Notes under the pieces: generated by a model
The model's input: the letters and a program-made list of their open reading frames with translations, nothing else
Databases searched by the model: none
What the model was told of the DNA's origin: nothing
Origin: Drosophila pseudoobscura
Lineage: Eukaryota; Arthropoda; Insecta; Diptera; Drosophilidae
Direction of reading: 5' to 3'
Assembly: GCF_009870125.1 (NCBI RefSeq)
Contig: NC_046683.1
Span: forward strand, 45,461,869-45,525,868
DNA: 64,000 bases
Program-made: the position numbers and the translations under genes
Shown: positions 36,391-47,306 of the stretch, in pieces
How positions within the stretch are numbered: the stretch's first letter is position 1
Layout of the letters: every line of letters begins with the position of its first letter

Positions 36391-37718
36391 TCATTTCTCT
36401 GCGATGAGCAGCAGTATCTTGTTCATCAACTCATTGGCCACAGTCTCATTGAGGGTGTTCAGTCGGGCTGCCAGAAAGTCTCCGAATTTCATGTAGAGCA
36501 GTTCCCTGGGGCTGGGCAGATGCCGGGACTGGGAGCGCCCGCCTCCTACCGCACCCACTCGCGTGTAGCTGCTGCCTCCGGGCGAAAAGCGGCCGTCGGG
36601 CCCCATCATATCCACATCTACCACTGGGGAGTAGCGGCCTGTCTCGGTGTCATCCTCGTCGTAGTCATCCAGATCCTCGTCCAGGTCCCCAGCATCGGCA
36701 TCGATGAGCTCGTTGTTCGCGTTGATGATGAGACGTGGTGGGGACGTGGCGTAGATCGAGGCGCTCTTGGGTGCCGGCACCTGCAGGCGCGCCTTCAACT
36801 GCTGCTTGGTCTGCGGACGAATGGTGGCCAGCTTTGTCCCGCTTCCCAGCCCGTCCGCATTCTCTGGAGAGCCTGGCTCGTCCTTGATGTAGATGGAGGG
36901 CGAGGAGCTGCAGGAACGTGAGCTGGACAGCACCTGGGCGGGAGATGCAGGCGCGGCGGGCACTGCGGAAGTTGTGGCGGACGGTGGCTGCTTGGGAATG
37001 GCACTCAACGAGGTAAGCGTCACATCCGGCTGCAGCTGGAGGGCCTGCAAATGTTGGGCCTGCGGCAGCAGTGCGGCAGGCAGTTGGCTGAGGCTGGGCA
37101 GGATGGTTGCAGGATTCGACACTGACGTGACGTTGGTCTTTGGCTGCGGCAGGGCCAGAGCCTGCGGCTGCGGCTGCGGCTGATTGTTGGGATTGTTGGG
37201 ATCGCTTGGGGCAAAATATTGGTACTCATCCATTGCCACGCTGTTGTTGTTGTTGCTGTTCGAGTTGTTGTTATTGTTGTTGTTATTGGTAGAAATTGAC
37301 CTGGTGGCAGGATCAGTGGGGCCCTGCTTAACGCGCTCCCGTGATCTGCAAGAGAAAGAGAAAGTGTAAGTCGCAGCTCCTAAAGCGTCCTCAATAAAAA
37401 AAAAGCTTACTTCCGCTCTCGTATCACCTCCTTGAGAAAGGCCATGGCATCGTAGTACTCCCACTTGGACTTGAACCGCGTGGTGCCCAGCATCTTCTCG
37501 TGGTTCAGCTCCCGGCGGAAGATCTCCCGCAGGGAGGTGAAGGTCCGTTGCACCCGCTCGCCGGTCACGTTGAACATGCGCCCCAGCTCGTTCCACTTGA
37601 TGGCCTTCTTCTTGTCGGAGCGCTTGTAGTGTGGCAGGCGGCAGTCCCACAGGATGGGATTCAGGCGCACTAGCTCGATGAGTCGGCGCTTTTCAATGTT
37701 GTGGCGCGAAAAGGCCAT
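36391..37718 (-). CDS. MADF-BESS domain transcription factor, two coding exons
   Basis: Predicted nuclear DNA-binding protein of 420 residues. Exon 1 is 37411-37718 and exon 2 is 36391-37345. The 65-bp intron has a GTAAGC donor and a TTGCAG acceptor and interrupts codon 103 (AA|A, Lys); the joined frame is open to TGA at 36391. The MADF (Myb/SANT-like) domain spans about residues 10-99 (RLIELVRLNPILWD start, WNELGRMF, LREIFRRELN, KSKWEYYDAMAFL). A low-complexity linker follows: Asn-rich (123-137), Pro/Gln-rich (149-171), Ala/Pro/Ser-rich (218-240), and acidic (318-337). A BESS protein-interaction motif closes the C-terminus (about 389-418, FGDFLAARL...ANELMNKILLLIAE). IKDEPGSP at 256-263 is an exact phosphorylation-dependent sumoylation consensus. 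The family includes Adf1, Stwl and Dip3; I do not assign the ortholog. The start is chosen because MADF begins right after it. Confidence 0.92.
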
Positions 37719-37818
37719 TTCGTGCTGGCTCTCTCTTACGACTTTGGCGCGCTCCCTTAATCCCTCTCTCGGTGCGCTCTCTTAGGCGCTATTAACGTTA
37801 ACTTCTGACGTGCTACCA

Positions 37819-38337
37819 CTACCAAAATGGTGTTTGCGCATGTCCGACTTTTGGTACACTTGTCGGTGAGAGTTGTTCGAGTGTCCGCTCGCGCGCGTGT
37901 GTGTGTGTGTGTGTATGTGTGTGTATGTGTTTGTTGGCCCACTGCGGTGGGATGCTGCTGCACGGATGCTGCTGAAAGTAGGAGGGAAAGAAGTGAAGTG
38001 AGAAAATCGTTAATATTAGTTTATGCCCTGATGGTCCATGGCCGTTGCATACTTTTCGGCGCTCTTCTTGAGTCCCGAAAGGGTAAGGGTCGTCGCCGAG
38101 GTCCTTGAGGCTGGTTAGGGAGTTCAATGAACCTAAGCCTGAACCTGGAGAGAGTTCGAGTCCTGGGCGCGAAGGTGGGTTTGTATTTGTTTTAGAAATA
38201 AATTCAATTGACTTTGGGGGGAGCAGTAGATGATTGAGATAATAAACAGTAGAAAACAATGTAAATATTAAATTGATTACGAGCAAAATCAAATGATAGA
38301 ACAATAGCTGGAAAATTCGCTCTAACTCGCCTTCCAT
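37819..38337 (-). CDS. Unrecognised open frame with a predicted membrane segment
   Basis: From the ATG at 38337 the frame runs 172 codons to about 37819. Residues 2-10 are charged (MEGELERIF) and are followed by a hydrophobic stretch (about 11-35) that would make one membrane helix. The later part loses coding character and runs through the TG/CA microsatellite at about 37.9 kb, read as His-Thr repeats. The real product, if any, may therefore be shorter or spliced. It lies about 100-600 bp upstream of the MADF-BESS start on the same strand, so it could instead be 5' leader or promoter sequence. No homology recognised. ORFs of this length arise by chance in a window this size. Confidence 0.2.
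   Translation of the reverse strand: MEGELERIFQLLFYHLILLVINLIFTLFSTVYYLNHLLLPPKSIEFISKTNTNPPSRPGLELSPGSGLGSLNSLTSLKDLGDDPYPFGTQEERRKVCNGHGPSGHKLILTIFSLHFFPSYFQQHPCSSIPPQWANKHIHTHTHTHTHARERTLEQLSPTSVPKVGHAQTPFW
37896..37930. repeat. (GT)n microsatellite
   Basis: GT run with ATGT interruptions, upstream of the MADF-BESS gene, preceded by GCGCGC. Confidence 0.9.
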
Positions 38338-39814
38338 CCAGGTGTACTGACTGTACCGTACCACCTGAGGCACTGTTTCTGTTTCTGTTGGCACACCAAA
38401 CCCGCAAATCTATATTTTCCACTTGTATACAAATCAAAGTACTCTGTGAGTTGGCTGAAATCAAAAACCCCGCCGCAATCGTATAACATAAACAATTGTG
38501 TGTGTTTGTGTGTGCGTGTGCTGTTGTTTCTGCGAATCCGAGTGATTCGACATGGAACTATTTATTTATTTATTTGGTTATCTTATAAGAACTTTTTGCT
38601 GACGAGAGCGAGGCTAGAAAAGAGTCTAACTGCGCTAGAGGCATAGCAAAAGCTATCTCCTGAATACTGCCAAGAGAAGGATCTCTACTAGTTCTACTAA
38701 TCATTGGAAATCGACCAGATCGGATCGACTGAATCCTCCTATATCAATCAAAGGAATGTTTTGGCATAGGCAGGAAAGATCCTCCACCCAAACCAAGCTC
38801 TTTTTTTAAATATTTTCCCTTTGACTCTCGTCTTGAATGCACTTTGAAAGCAGTCTTTTTGTTTCTTTTTTTTTTTTTTTTTCTTTGCCAATTTCATTTA
38901 CTTATTTTCAACGATGCTGCAATGCACATACGAGTCTTCGTACACTTGTTCGGGCACACACTTTAGTCTAAAAATAAATGTATTTGCCACGCATTTGCCG
39001 CTGATACCAAAAATCGAGAAACACAACTAAACGCAAATTTACGAACTGGCGAACGCATTTGCTGATTATTTGCAACTCGAGAAAAATCTTTCTCTTTAAG
39101 GGGGAGTAGGGGCGGGAGGGCACCCCACATTCAATTAGATTTTTAAATATTTTTTGTTTTGGAATAAATGCTTGCCTGATTTCGGGTTCGGGTTGGTTTT
39201 ATTTGAATATTTCGACTGGGTGGTTCACTGTTTTGTTTATGCTGGTGATTCGGTCGTTGTTGTTGCCGTTGATGCTGTTGCTGTTGCCGCCGCTGCTGCT
39301 GCTTTTCTTTATTAACAATATGAGCAGCAAACGTTGTGGAATTTATTTCAATTTATTTCAATTAACAACGTTGTTGTGGCCGCCGCTGCTGCTGCTGTGT
39401 GCGTCAGTCGTCGCCGTTGCTGCCACTTATTGGGGGATGGATGCTATGCTGGCTGTTTGTTACTGCTCGAAGGCCTTGCAACAACTATTTGCTGCCACCA
39501 CACAACGCACACAGAAATCTCCAAACGAGGTTCGGCAACACGGCAAAATTTACCGCACACATATGAAAATACATACATAAGTATTATTGTACTTATGTGT
39601 ATGCAAGTATGCGTGTGAGTGCTTGCCAATGTGTGTGTACACATATTATTTAAGCGGGAGCGAGAGAGCCCGCAGCAGCAAGCTCATTTCCACAATTTAA
39701 AACACGGGTATTTCGTGTTTCGTATTTCCAAACTTTGGCTTAGTTTTCAATTGTCAGTTTTCACCACTTGGTAGTTGGGTTTGTCCATTTGCCACTTCAC
39801 TGTGCTGCTAGCTG

Positions 39815-39850
39815 GTGCTGCTGCTTCTGCTGCTGCTGCTGCTGCTTTTG
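39815..39850. repeat. CTG triplet repeat
   Basis: CTGCTT/CTG run of about 36 bases, CAG on the minus strand. Confidence 0.8.
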
Positions 39851-40031
39851 CTGGTAGCTGCCACTTTCTGCTGCGTGTTGGCAACTCTTCCTTGTCGGAG
39901 TGTGCTCTCTCCTCGATGCGATTTTCACAACTTGCCCACAAAAACCAACTGTAAACGAACTAAATTTTCTTGCAAATTGGCGGCGCAGCAGCCAGCCTCT
40001 GCGAGAGCGCAGAGCAACAATTGCTTGCTCG

Positions 40032-40062
<31 letters not shown>
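40032..40062. repeat. (CT)n / GAGA microsatellite
   Basis: CT repeat next to CGCGCG. On the minus strand it gives contiguous GAGAG sites about 2.3 kb upstream of the MADF-BESS start. It may belong to that gene's promoter (inference). Confidence 0.85.
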
Positions 40063-41658
40063 GCGCGCGTGTTAGTGCACAAAGAGAGCATCCCTCTCTG
40101 AGGATGCTATTGTTGTTGTCGTTGTTGTATTGCTGTCCCTCTCTTCGGTGGGTTGTAAACAATCCGAGAAGAGAGAGAGAACTTTGGTAAAACACACATT
40201 TTCGCAGTTCGCAGTTGTTTCTCTTATCGACGCCGTTTGTGGCAGCAGTGGCACGTTTATCGCCGCTCACTCTTGTGGTCTGTGAGTAATTCCAAAACGC
40301 TGATTAATATGCCACCCGATAAGCGCGGGGTAACATCAACAGTCAACAGATTCGTCGCCAATAGCCATCCATGGTATTCCTGAACGAGATTTGGCTTGGT
40401 TTTGGTTTTGCTTTTAAGATTTCGTTGATCAGCTGTTTCAAAACTGTTTCTGCAGTACTTTTGGTATTTAGATTTGATTTGGATTTCTGGGATCATATTT
40501 TCGAAAGCAAGATGCTGATGACGGGTACGTTTTATGTACGTGTTAGATACCGGACACACCGTCGAATTGTGTCCAGTTACTTGAGCGTCGTGCACATGTT
40601 CTGTCGACGACATTTTCCCGACTATTGTCTGTCCCCATGGGCACTCGAAGTACACTACCTATATAAGTATTTGTATGTTTATATGTACATATGTATATGT
40701 ATTTTGATGCACTTTGGTGTTGAAACGTTAACCCACCTGATTTTTTATTGGCTTTTTGTATACAAAAATGATCTTTTTCCATGCTTTTCCAATCCATAAA
40801 CATCTGATCGGATAAAAAGCTGTTCATATCTATGTATATAGATCATTCCAGCAACTAAATACTTTTCGGATTAGTCGGATTCACGGATACCTCTACCATA
40901 TTCGATACACATACATAAATTGGGTGCAAGAGCACTCGTACTTAAAACAAAGAGGGGAATATTCGGCAGCTTCTACTCGAACCTTATCAAGAGCTCGACT
41001 CAAACAAATAAACAAGACAAAGCCATTCGAACTAGATTACGAAATCGAAAAGGGCTCCGCGCTCCCCCGCGCGGCAAGAGGTCCAGTAAATTAAACAAAA
41101 GAAAATCGATAGAACCCAAAGATTGGCATAAGACGCTGCCTCAAACAACACCAACAAACGTACCCGTGGAGGAGATAGAGATACCGAACAACAGAGAACA
41201 GAAACAGCAATTGTACTACAGTGGAAACAGGCGTTGAAGCAACAGCTGAGGATAGTTTGGCGAGAGATTCAGGGAGAGAGAGCGATTGACTGCAGAGAGC
41301 AAGAAGGGTTGAATGATATGGTGGATATTGGTAGCTAGAAATTCGTGGGGACAGACCCAATCTGCATCCACGCACGAGCAACCGTTAACAATGGTGGAAC
41401 ACAGTTTCCAGAGAATGAGCGAACGAATGTTCTCTCTCTCACTACTTTGCATTTATCATCCAGATATTGTTCCGTTGTGGACGCTGTGGATGCTGTGGAT
41501 GTGGATGTGGATGGTGGAGCCGACATTTAACAATGCTTACAAATACTCGTGCAAACAGAGAAAAAGAGACAGAATCGCACTCACTCGCAGAGACACGCTC
41601 TCTCTCACATGCGGGCAAATATTCAATTTGCCACCGACTGCTGCAATCAACTTTATTA

Positions 41659-41978
41659 CAGTAGAACCTCACCCACACGATTATCCCCCACACATTATAG
41701 GGATTAGGCAAACAGAAAGCTTTCGAATTGAAATTTCAGAAGTAAGGAAACGGTCAATATGGACCCCATCGAAATTGGATTTCCATAAATCAAAAAAAAC
41801 TTCATTAAAATCAGATCTCTATACCATACAGAAACATAAAAGCGATAGCTCCTTAGTACTCGGCAGACACCCTTTTCTTCGGGTTGAGATATTTCAAGCT
41901 AGCTCAAAAAAGTTGTAGTGCTTATATGAAATATTTATATACAGAGCCGAAGCCCTGATAATTTGTGAGGATCTACTG
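41659..41978. mobile_element. 320-bp MITE with pogo/Tigger-like inverted ends
   Basis: The left end CAGTAGAACCTCAC and the right end, read on the opposite strand as CAGTAGATCCTCAC, are inverted repeats matching at 13 of 14 positions. Similarity continues inward (ATTATC in both). Each end is flanked by TA, the target-site duplication used by the Tc1/mariner/pogo superfamily. The interior is AT-rich with no transposase frame, so this is a non-autonomous miniature element. The assignment to pogo/Tigger-like elements rests on the CAGT...-type ends and the TA duplication. Confidence 0.8.
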
Positions 41979-42112
41979 TACTCGCTGCCGTTGTTGCTCT
42001 TGTTTACTTATTTTTGTCGCCCGTTGGCGTCGTCTCCCGTTTGGACATCTGAAAAATAAGCTTTAAAAACACTCTGATATTTATCAATCGCAGTTCTGTG
42101 GGCCAGTCACTC

Positions 42113-42145
42113 ACCCGCACCCACACCCACACCCACACCCACACC
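42113..42145. repeat. (CACACC)n hexanucleotide repeat
   Basis: Five copies of CCCACA. Confidence 0.9.
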
Positions 42146-44896
42146 ATGCACCATCACTATTCGATTTGACTTATCAATATTCTCGTGTTTGGATGGACTC
42201 CCGACGCTCACACCATCCCATCCATCCCTTCAACCATCCAGGCAGCCAGAGACGAACACGGTCCACAATTGAAATTAAATCAATTACTGCAATGTAAATC
42301 TGTGGCAAGCAAATATTTTTCGGCTCGCTCGCTTGCCGTTCCGTGTGTACGATATTAATGGAGCAGCAACAAGATGTCACAGAAATGACAAATTGTTTTG
42401 CAACGATAAGATCTGGGAAGGGAATTACACAAATATGAATGTAGTACGTACGGAAAATAAGCTGAAAACCGCACAATTTGGCCAAATTCCCATTTAATGG
42501 AGTCAACAACATATTTGCGAAAAATTCTTTGAACCTAATTCGAGAATGTTTTCAATCCATTAGGAGGAAATTGCATTGGTTAGGCATTGTCCAGTGTACC
42601 ATTGAAATATTCGGGGCGAAAGAATTTGTGAAATGACAATCGAATGAGACCAGAGACCAAAAACCAGAGACAGACACAAGAATGGTATGGAGATGGTTAT
42701 GGAGAGTGCTATAAACATTTAATGGGCCTCTTAAATCAATGAAACAATTTGCCTGCTAATTTCATTGTTGCCACTTGTAATTGCATTTGTAATTGGTGCG
42801 TCAAACGAGTCGAATATCTGGGCCTCAGAGGCGGCCATGCGACAGGCCGTACGACAGAAAGTTAATCAAGATGTTTATCCAATGAAAGCCCAATTAATAA
42901 AATCAAACTCGAAATACTCAAAGCTCATTAATGCAAAGAGATTCCTTTGGCAGCCTGTATCTGTCATTTGGCTGAACGTCAAGCGGATGGATGGCCCCCA
43001 CGGCCGACGCATGTGGATTAGGCGGAGGAAGTCGGTGGAGATAATATTTAAATGGTTTTTTAATGGAAACAGTTGCCAGTTGGCAGTTCTGCTCTTGTGC
43101 TCTTATGCTCTTCTGCCAGACACAGACACACTTTGGAGAAGGAAGAGCGAGAAAATCTCTGACAAAGAAGATAAGCAACAGAAAGCGAGCGAGCCCCTGC
43201 AATCAGAGTGCGACTGCCAGCTGGTTGTCCCCCACGTCACCGGGCCCGGGGTTGCCTCATCCGCTTATGTGTCGGAATCGGAATCGGGGGCGGAGGCAGG
43301 GGCGGTGGCGGAGCTAGGGAGCGGGACCCAAGCCGCTTTGGCCTTAAATACTTCACCTCAATTTGCTCTGCTTTGGCCCTGGTCCGGACCGCTTTGCTTT
43401 GCATTGCTTTGCTCTGCTCTCGAACGGAGAGTCGTAAGTGGCTAAGAGGCGCAATTGAAATGGCCTGCACCCTGTCGCATCGAGTGCATGATGCACGGCC
43501 TCGACCTGGGTCAAGCCATTCGCATTCGCATTCCTTGTGTTTGGCGTATGCCGGACAAGAACCATAATTTTAAATATTTCACAAGTTTGCTGCTCGAAAA
43601 GTTTTCCGCTTGGCCAAAAAGTTTGCTGCATCTGGCCTTTTTGCATGTTTGACTTTGACGATTTTTCTTGCCTCTTGCCTGGTTCTGGCCAATGCCAATC
43701 GCTACTAATTGGGCCAGAAAGTGAAGTAAATTTGCTGAGCAAAACAGAGCAGAACAGAGCAGAGGCGAGCAGGCCAGATTAGACCTGCCTGCTGCCCATT
43801 AAAAGTGTGCTCTTCAAACGGCAACGAAAGATACCATGGCATGCCATGCCGCATGCCGCATGCCCCATGGCAGCTTATCAATATCAATTAGCAATGCATG
43901 TGCCTGGCTTAAAAGCCTTAGCCTTTTGCCTGGTATCTCCAGAGATGGCAAACCCCTTTCACGGATGAGAAGGAATCACCACCTGTCCCAGAGGAGTACG
44001 CGTGCTCAACCTCAACCTTTTGGTGGCTAATTTCAATCTATTATGAAATGAATATTCATTCAACTTGAACTCGTCGATAACCTTTTCTGGCCTGGCCCTG
44101 AGACCCAGACCCAGACCCGTGGACGGATCCGTGGCGTGCCCGAACCATCAGCTTTCAAGAGTCAAGCGCTCAATTACGTAACTTTATGTTTGGCGCACAA
44201 AAAAATGTTTTATTTACTCTTTTCCCGCTGGTTCTGTTTCTGGTTCTGGTTCTGGTCCATGGATCCGACGAGCGACCAAGGACCATGGACCGCTACAATA
44301 TTGTAATTTGGCTGCCAGTCCGCAAAGGGAACCAAAGAAAACAAAGAAATCAGAGGAAAAATCAACTTTGTGCAAATAAATGCAAAATAATATTACGAAA
44401 AGTTGACCGTAAAAAGATGCTGGAGCAGTCGAGCAGCCTGTCGAGGAGTCGCGGAGTCGGTTCCGAGGGGGGGGGAGTCGTTGCACTTTGAGTGGATGGT
44501 GGATGCTGGTGCGCCTAAAAGAGCACACTTCATTTCTAAATAGAATTTCGCCCCGTTTTGGCGCAGGCCAAAAGTTTTTCCCTTCCATTCGCTTGCTTCT
44601 CGTCTCTGTTTTTTTTTTCCTTTCTTTTTTTTGCCTTTCCGCCTCCTTTTGGCCATTACTTGGCCATTGATTTCAATTCCATTTCAGCCATTGGCTTGGC
44701 TCTGCTCGCTCTCTCGTACTCCGTTTTTTCCTATATGGATATTATTTAATGTGCAATTTAGAAAATATGTTAATTTTACTTCGGTTCTTGGTTCTCGGTT
44801 CTTGGCAAGCCACATGATTGAGGAGAGCCAACCAACAGCCAGCAGTCGGCGAACAAAATATTCAACTCGGTTTCAACTGATTTTTCGTGAATAAAT

Positions 44897-44902
44897 TTTA
44901 TT
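44897..44902 (-). terminator. Polyadenylation signal of the GYR/YLP gene
   Basis: AATAAA on the minus strand, 157 bp past the stop codon, giving a 3' UTR of ordinary length. Confidence 0.65.
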
Positions 44903-45059
44903 ATTCCATATGCTGGGACAATTGAAAGTCTGTATATTGGGAGAAAAAAAAGATTGCTGTCGAGTCAGCCGGGAAGGGGGCAGGGGCCGGTCCCCGGCTC
45001 TACTCTGTGTACTTTCAGGATCAATTTGGTTCAATATTCCTCAGTCCGTGTCCAGAATT

Positions 45060-45810
45060 TTAGTGGCGGCGGTACCGGATGCGGCGCACGGTCTTGTAGC
45101 GGTATCCGTCCTTGGCCAGCTCGGTTCCCTCCTCAGCGGCAGCCTTGGGCTCGGCTTCGACAGGTGCGGCAGCCTCGGCCGGGGGCAGGTACTCACCATT
45201 GGGGGCACTCTCGGCGGAGGCCTCCTCGGCAGCGACGGCGACCTCACGACGGTGGCGACGGAGCTTGAGGCGGCGCACGGTCTTGTAGCGGTAGCCATCA
45301 TCGCCCAGGACGGTCTTCAGCTCAGGAGCCAGCGACACCTCAACGGGGGGCAGGTACTCGTTGCTGGGCTCGGCGATCTCGGACACATCGCGGCGGTGGC
45401 GGGCACGGAACTTGAGCTTGCGGACGGTCTTGTAGCGGTAGCCATCATCAGCCACCTTGGTGTCGCCGATGGCAGCAGCGTCGACTGGGGGCAGGTACTC
45501 CTGGCTGGGTGCGTTGTCCACTGGCGGCAGGTACTCCTGGTTGGGGACCTCGCGGCGGTGGCGCAGCTTCAGTCGGCGCACGGTCTTGTAGCGGTAGCCA
45601 TCCTCGGAGAGCTTAGCGGCCTCGGCGTCGCCAACAGGGGGCAGGTACTCTGCCGAGGGCTCCAAAGCCGCCGGATCGGCCGACTGGGCAGCTGCGATGG
45701 CCACCAGGCACAGAGAGAGGACACCGATGAAGAGTTTCTATAGAGAAAATGGGGAGGAAGGTTAGTTTTTTACTTCCAAGTGTGATCCCAAGTGTGGATT
45801 CACTCACCAT
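45060..45810 (-). CDS. Secreted GYR/YLP-motif repeat protein, two coding exons
   Basis: Exon 1 codes only the ATG (45808-45810). It is followed by a 70-bp intron (GTGAGT donor, CTATAG acceptor), then exon 2 at 45060-45737. The joined protein has 226 residues. It starts with a clear signal peptide (MKLFIGVLSLCLVAIAAA), which the exon 2 frame alone lacks, and that confirms the join. The rest alternates two short motifs. EYLPP/EYLPPV occurs five times (about 31, 69, 81, 128, 183), and DGYRYKTVRRLK-type segments occur four times (about 47, 99, 148, 211). The first three GYR segments are each followed by RHRR plus an acidic residue and Val. GYR and YLP are known short motifs of fly proteins with no established function; the conserved tyrosines have been suggested as modification sites. 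It may be an extracellular or cuticle-associated protein, or a precursor cut at RHRR (inference). The TATA box and short first coding exon resemble cuticle genes. Confidence 0.92.
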
Positions 45811-45894
45811 TCTGAAGCTATAGTTCTTGTGGAGATTGGCAAACTATATTCGAACTGACTGAAGATGTTACTGTGTCGAAGGTATTGAACCCAA

Positions 45895-45929
45895 TGATGT
45901 CTTGTTCCGAATCGCGTTGCGTATTTATA
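45895..45929 (-). promoter_or_regulatory. TATA box and initiator of the GYR/YLP gene
   Basis: TATAAATA on the minus strand at 45922-45929 is followed at the expected distance by TCATTG around 45892-45897, close to the fly initiator TCAKTY. The implied 5' UTR is about 85 bases. A better initiator word (TCAGTC) near 45857-45862 is too far from the TATA box for the usual spacing. Confidence 0.65.
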
Positions 45930-46066
45930 GCGAAATCCCCGATCGAAATCAGGTTTTATTACCAATCTCCGTGGTAGAAACAATCAACGTAATATGGAGC
46001 CAAGTCAAGTGTATGTACATTGTACATACATCGAAGCCATCAGCGGACTCTATTACCCACTTGGGC

Positions 46067-46096
46067 GATGTCGATGACGATGACGATGACGATGCC
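46067..46096. repeat. (GATGAC)n hexanucleotide repeat
   Basis: Four copies of GATGAC plus partial units. Confidence 0.85.
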
Positions 46097-47282
46097 TTCG
46101 ACTGGTTGTTGGCAACCAAAAATCAGTTTGGACGTACTCTATTCGTGGACCGTCCCGTCCCGTCCGTCCGCCTTCGACTCGTTTTCGGCCACGCACTTGA
46201 GTAAAATTATTTTTGGATCTGGTTTTCATTCTGAAGTGTCTCTCCACATCTTGGACGAGTATCGCAATCATAATTTGTGAATGTTTCGATGATGGTAATG
46301 TGGATGGAACCATGGTTTTCCAAGCTATCGACTGATGCACACGCAACTGTTGTCGGGGTTTTCTTTCTTGCAGTCTTCCTTATAAAAATCAGCAAGGAAT
46401 GCGTTCCTCCTGGACTCCCACATTTTCTAGCAGTCCATGTACGGACAACACCACTCATTTTTAGCCACTTCACGAGTTCTCTGCTCAAGCATCTTGGCAC
46501 AGCCTCTTGAGATGTTCTCCGACCTTGAACATTGCTACACATTCGGCAAATTTGTTTCCTGCTCGGACGAGGGCCACTTGAGGCGGCTTTTTATAATGAT
46601 CGATAGCTTACTTGGACAATGGCAACGTTTTGTCAATCTTTTTCGAATTCTTATTCTTATTTAATTGCAATGACGAGCGAACAATGTGGCAGTCCTTAAA
46701 GAATATCTGAGAATTGGTATACAGAGATCCCTCCCACAGTGTCTATTCTTATGGTGCCCCCCTTAAAGACTAAGAGACTCTTGGTTATTTTTGGCAAACT
46801 TCTGTGCTATTTATATAGCATTCCAGCCATTATCACACGCAAAGATTTGTATTTGCCTTAGATTTAATTTAATATATGTAACTATAAATTTCTATAATTT
46901 CCACTTAAACTATCCATACATTTGAAAGATATGAATGGGTGTTACAGTCGAATTCTGAGAATAATGTTTATTATCTTTGACAACGAAGAGCAGACCACAT
47001 CCTATAGACTGTATGTTTCGATGGAGACTTTTTTAGGCAATTATTTGAAGCAAAGCGATGAAAACCAAGTCTTTGGGAGTACTGAAGTCATATTTGATTG
47101 GTATATATTTCATGGGTATAATGGTATATTTCATGGTATGTGTCTGAAAGGGTATCTGAAAGCATCAGCACCTTGCCCTTCTTGTCCGCTAAGTGGTGCC
47201 ATAAAATTTCGATTGGCACTCGACAAACACAGACAACAGGCAAATACAAATGATGACAGCGACAATCGGCAGGGCTGGCAGT

Positions 47283-47306
47283 AACAACAACAACAACAAC
47301 AACAAC
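47283..47306. repeat. (AAC)8 triplet repeat
   Basis: Eight perfect AAC/CAA copies. Confidence 0.9.

Larger units (their letters stand above)
38400..44896. other. Non-coding stretch upstream of the MADF-BESS gene
   Basis: Up to the GYR/YLP gene there is no supported coding gene. Contents: a poly-T tract (about 38865-38882), CTG/CAG triplets near 39270-39300 and 39810-39850, a GAGA-type CT run at 40.03 kb that could mark a promoter of the downstream gene, a pogo-like MITE at 41.66 kb, and a CCCACA repeat at 42.1 kb. A 118-codon minus frame at 40257-40613 has an ATG in good context but no recognised domain. Confidence 0.45.

Noticed and set aside
40257..40613. Minus-strand 118-codon ORF with ATG in good context
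   Set aside because: No domain or family recognised; codon choice includes many rare codons and the length is within chance expectation.
40920..41237. Plus-strand Arg/Lys-rich open frame
   Set aside because: Starts with TTG, and no retroelement Gag or known protein pattern could be recognised.
42765..43445. Plus-strand open frame of 226 codons
   Set aside because: No domain, no convincing start, low-complexity tail from repeats. Frames of this size are expected by chance in GC-balanced 64 kb.
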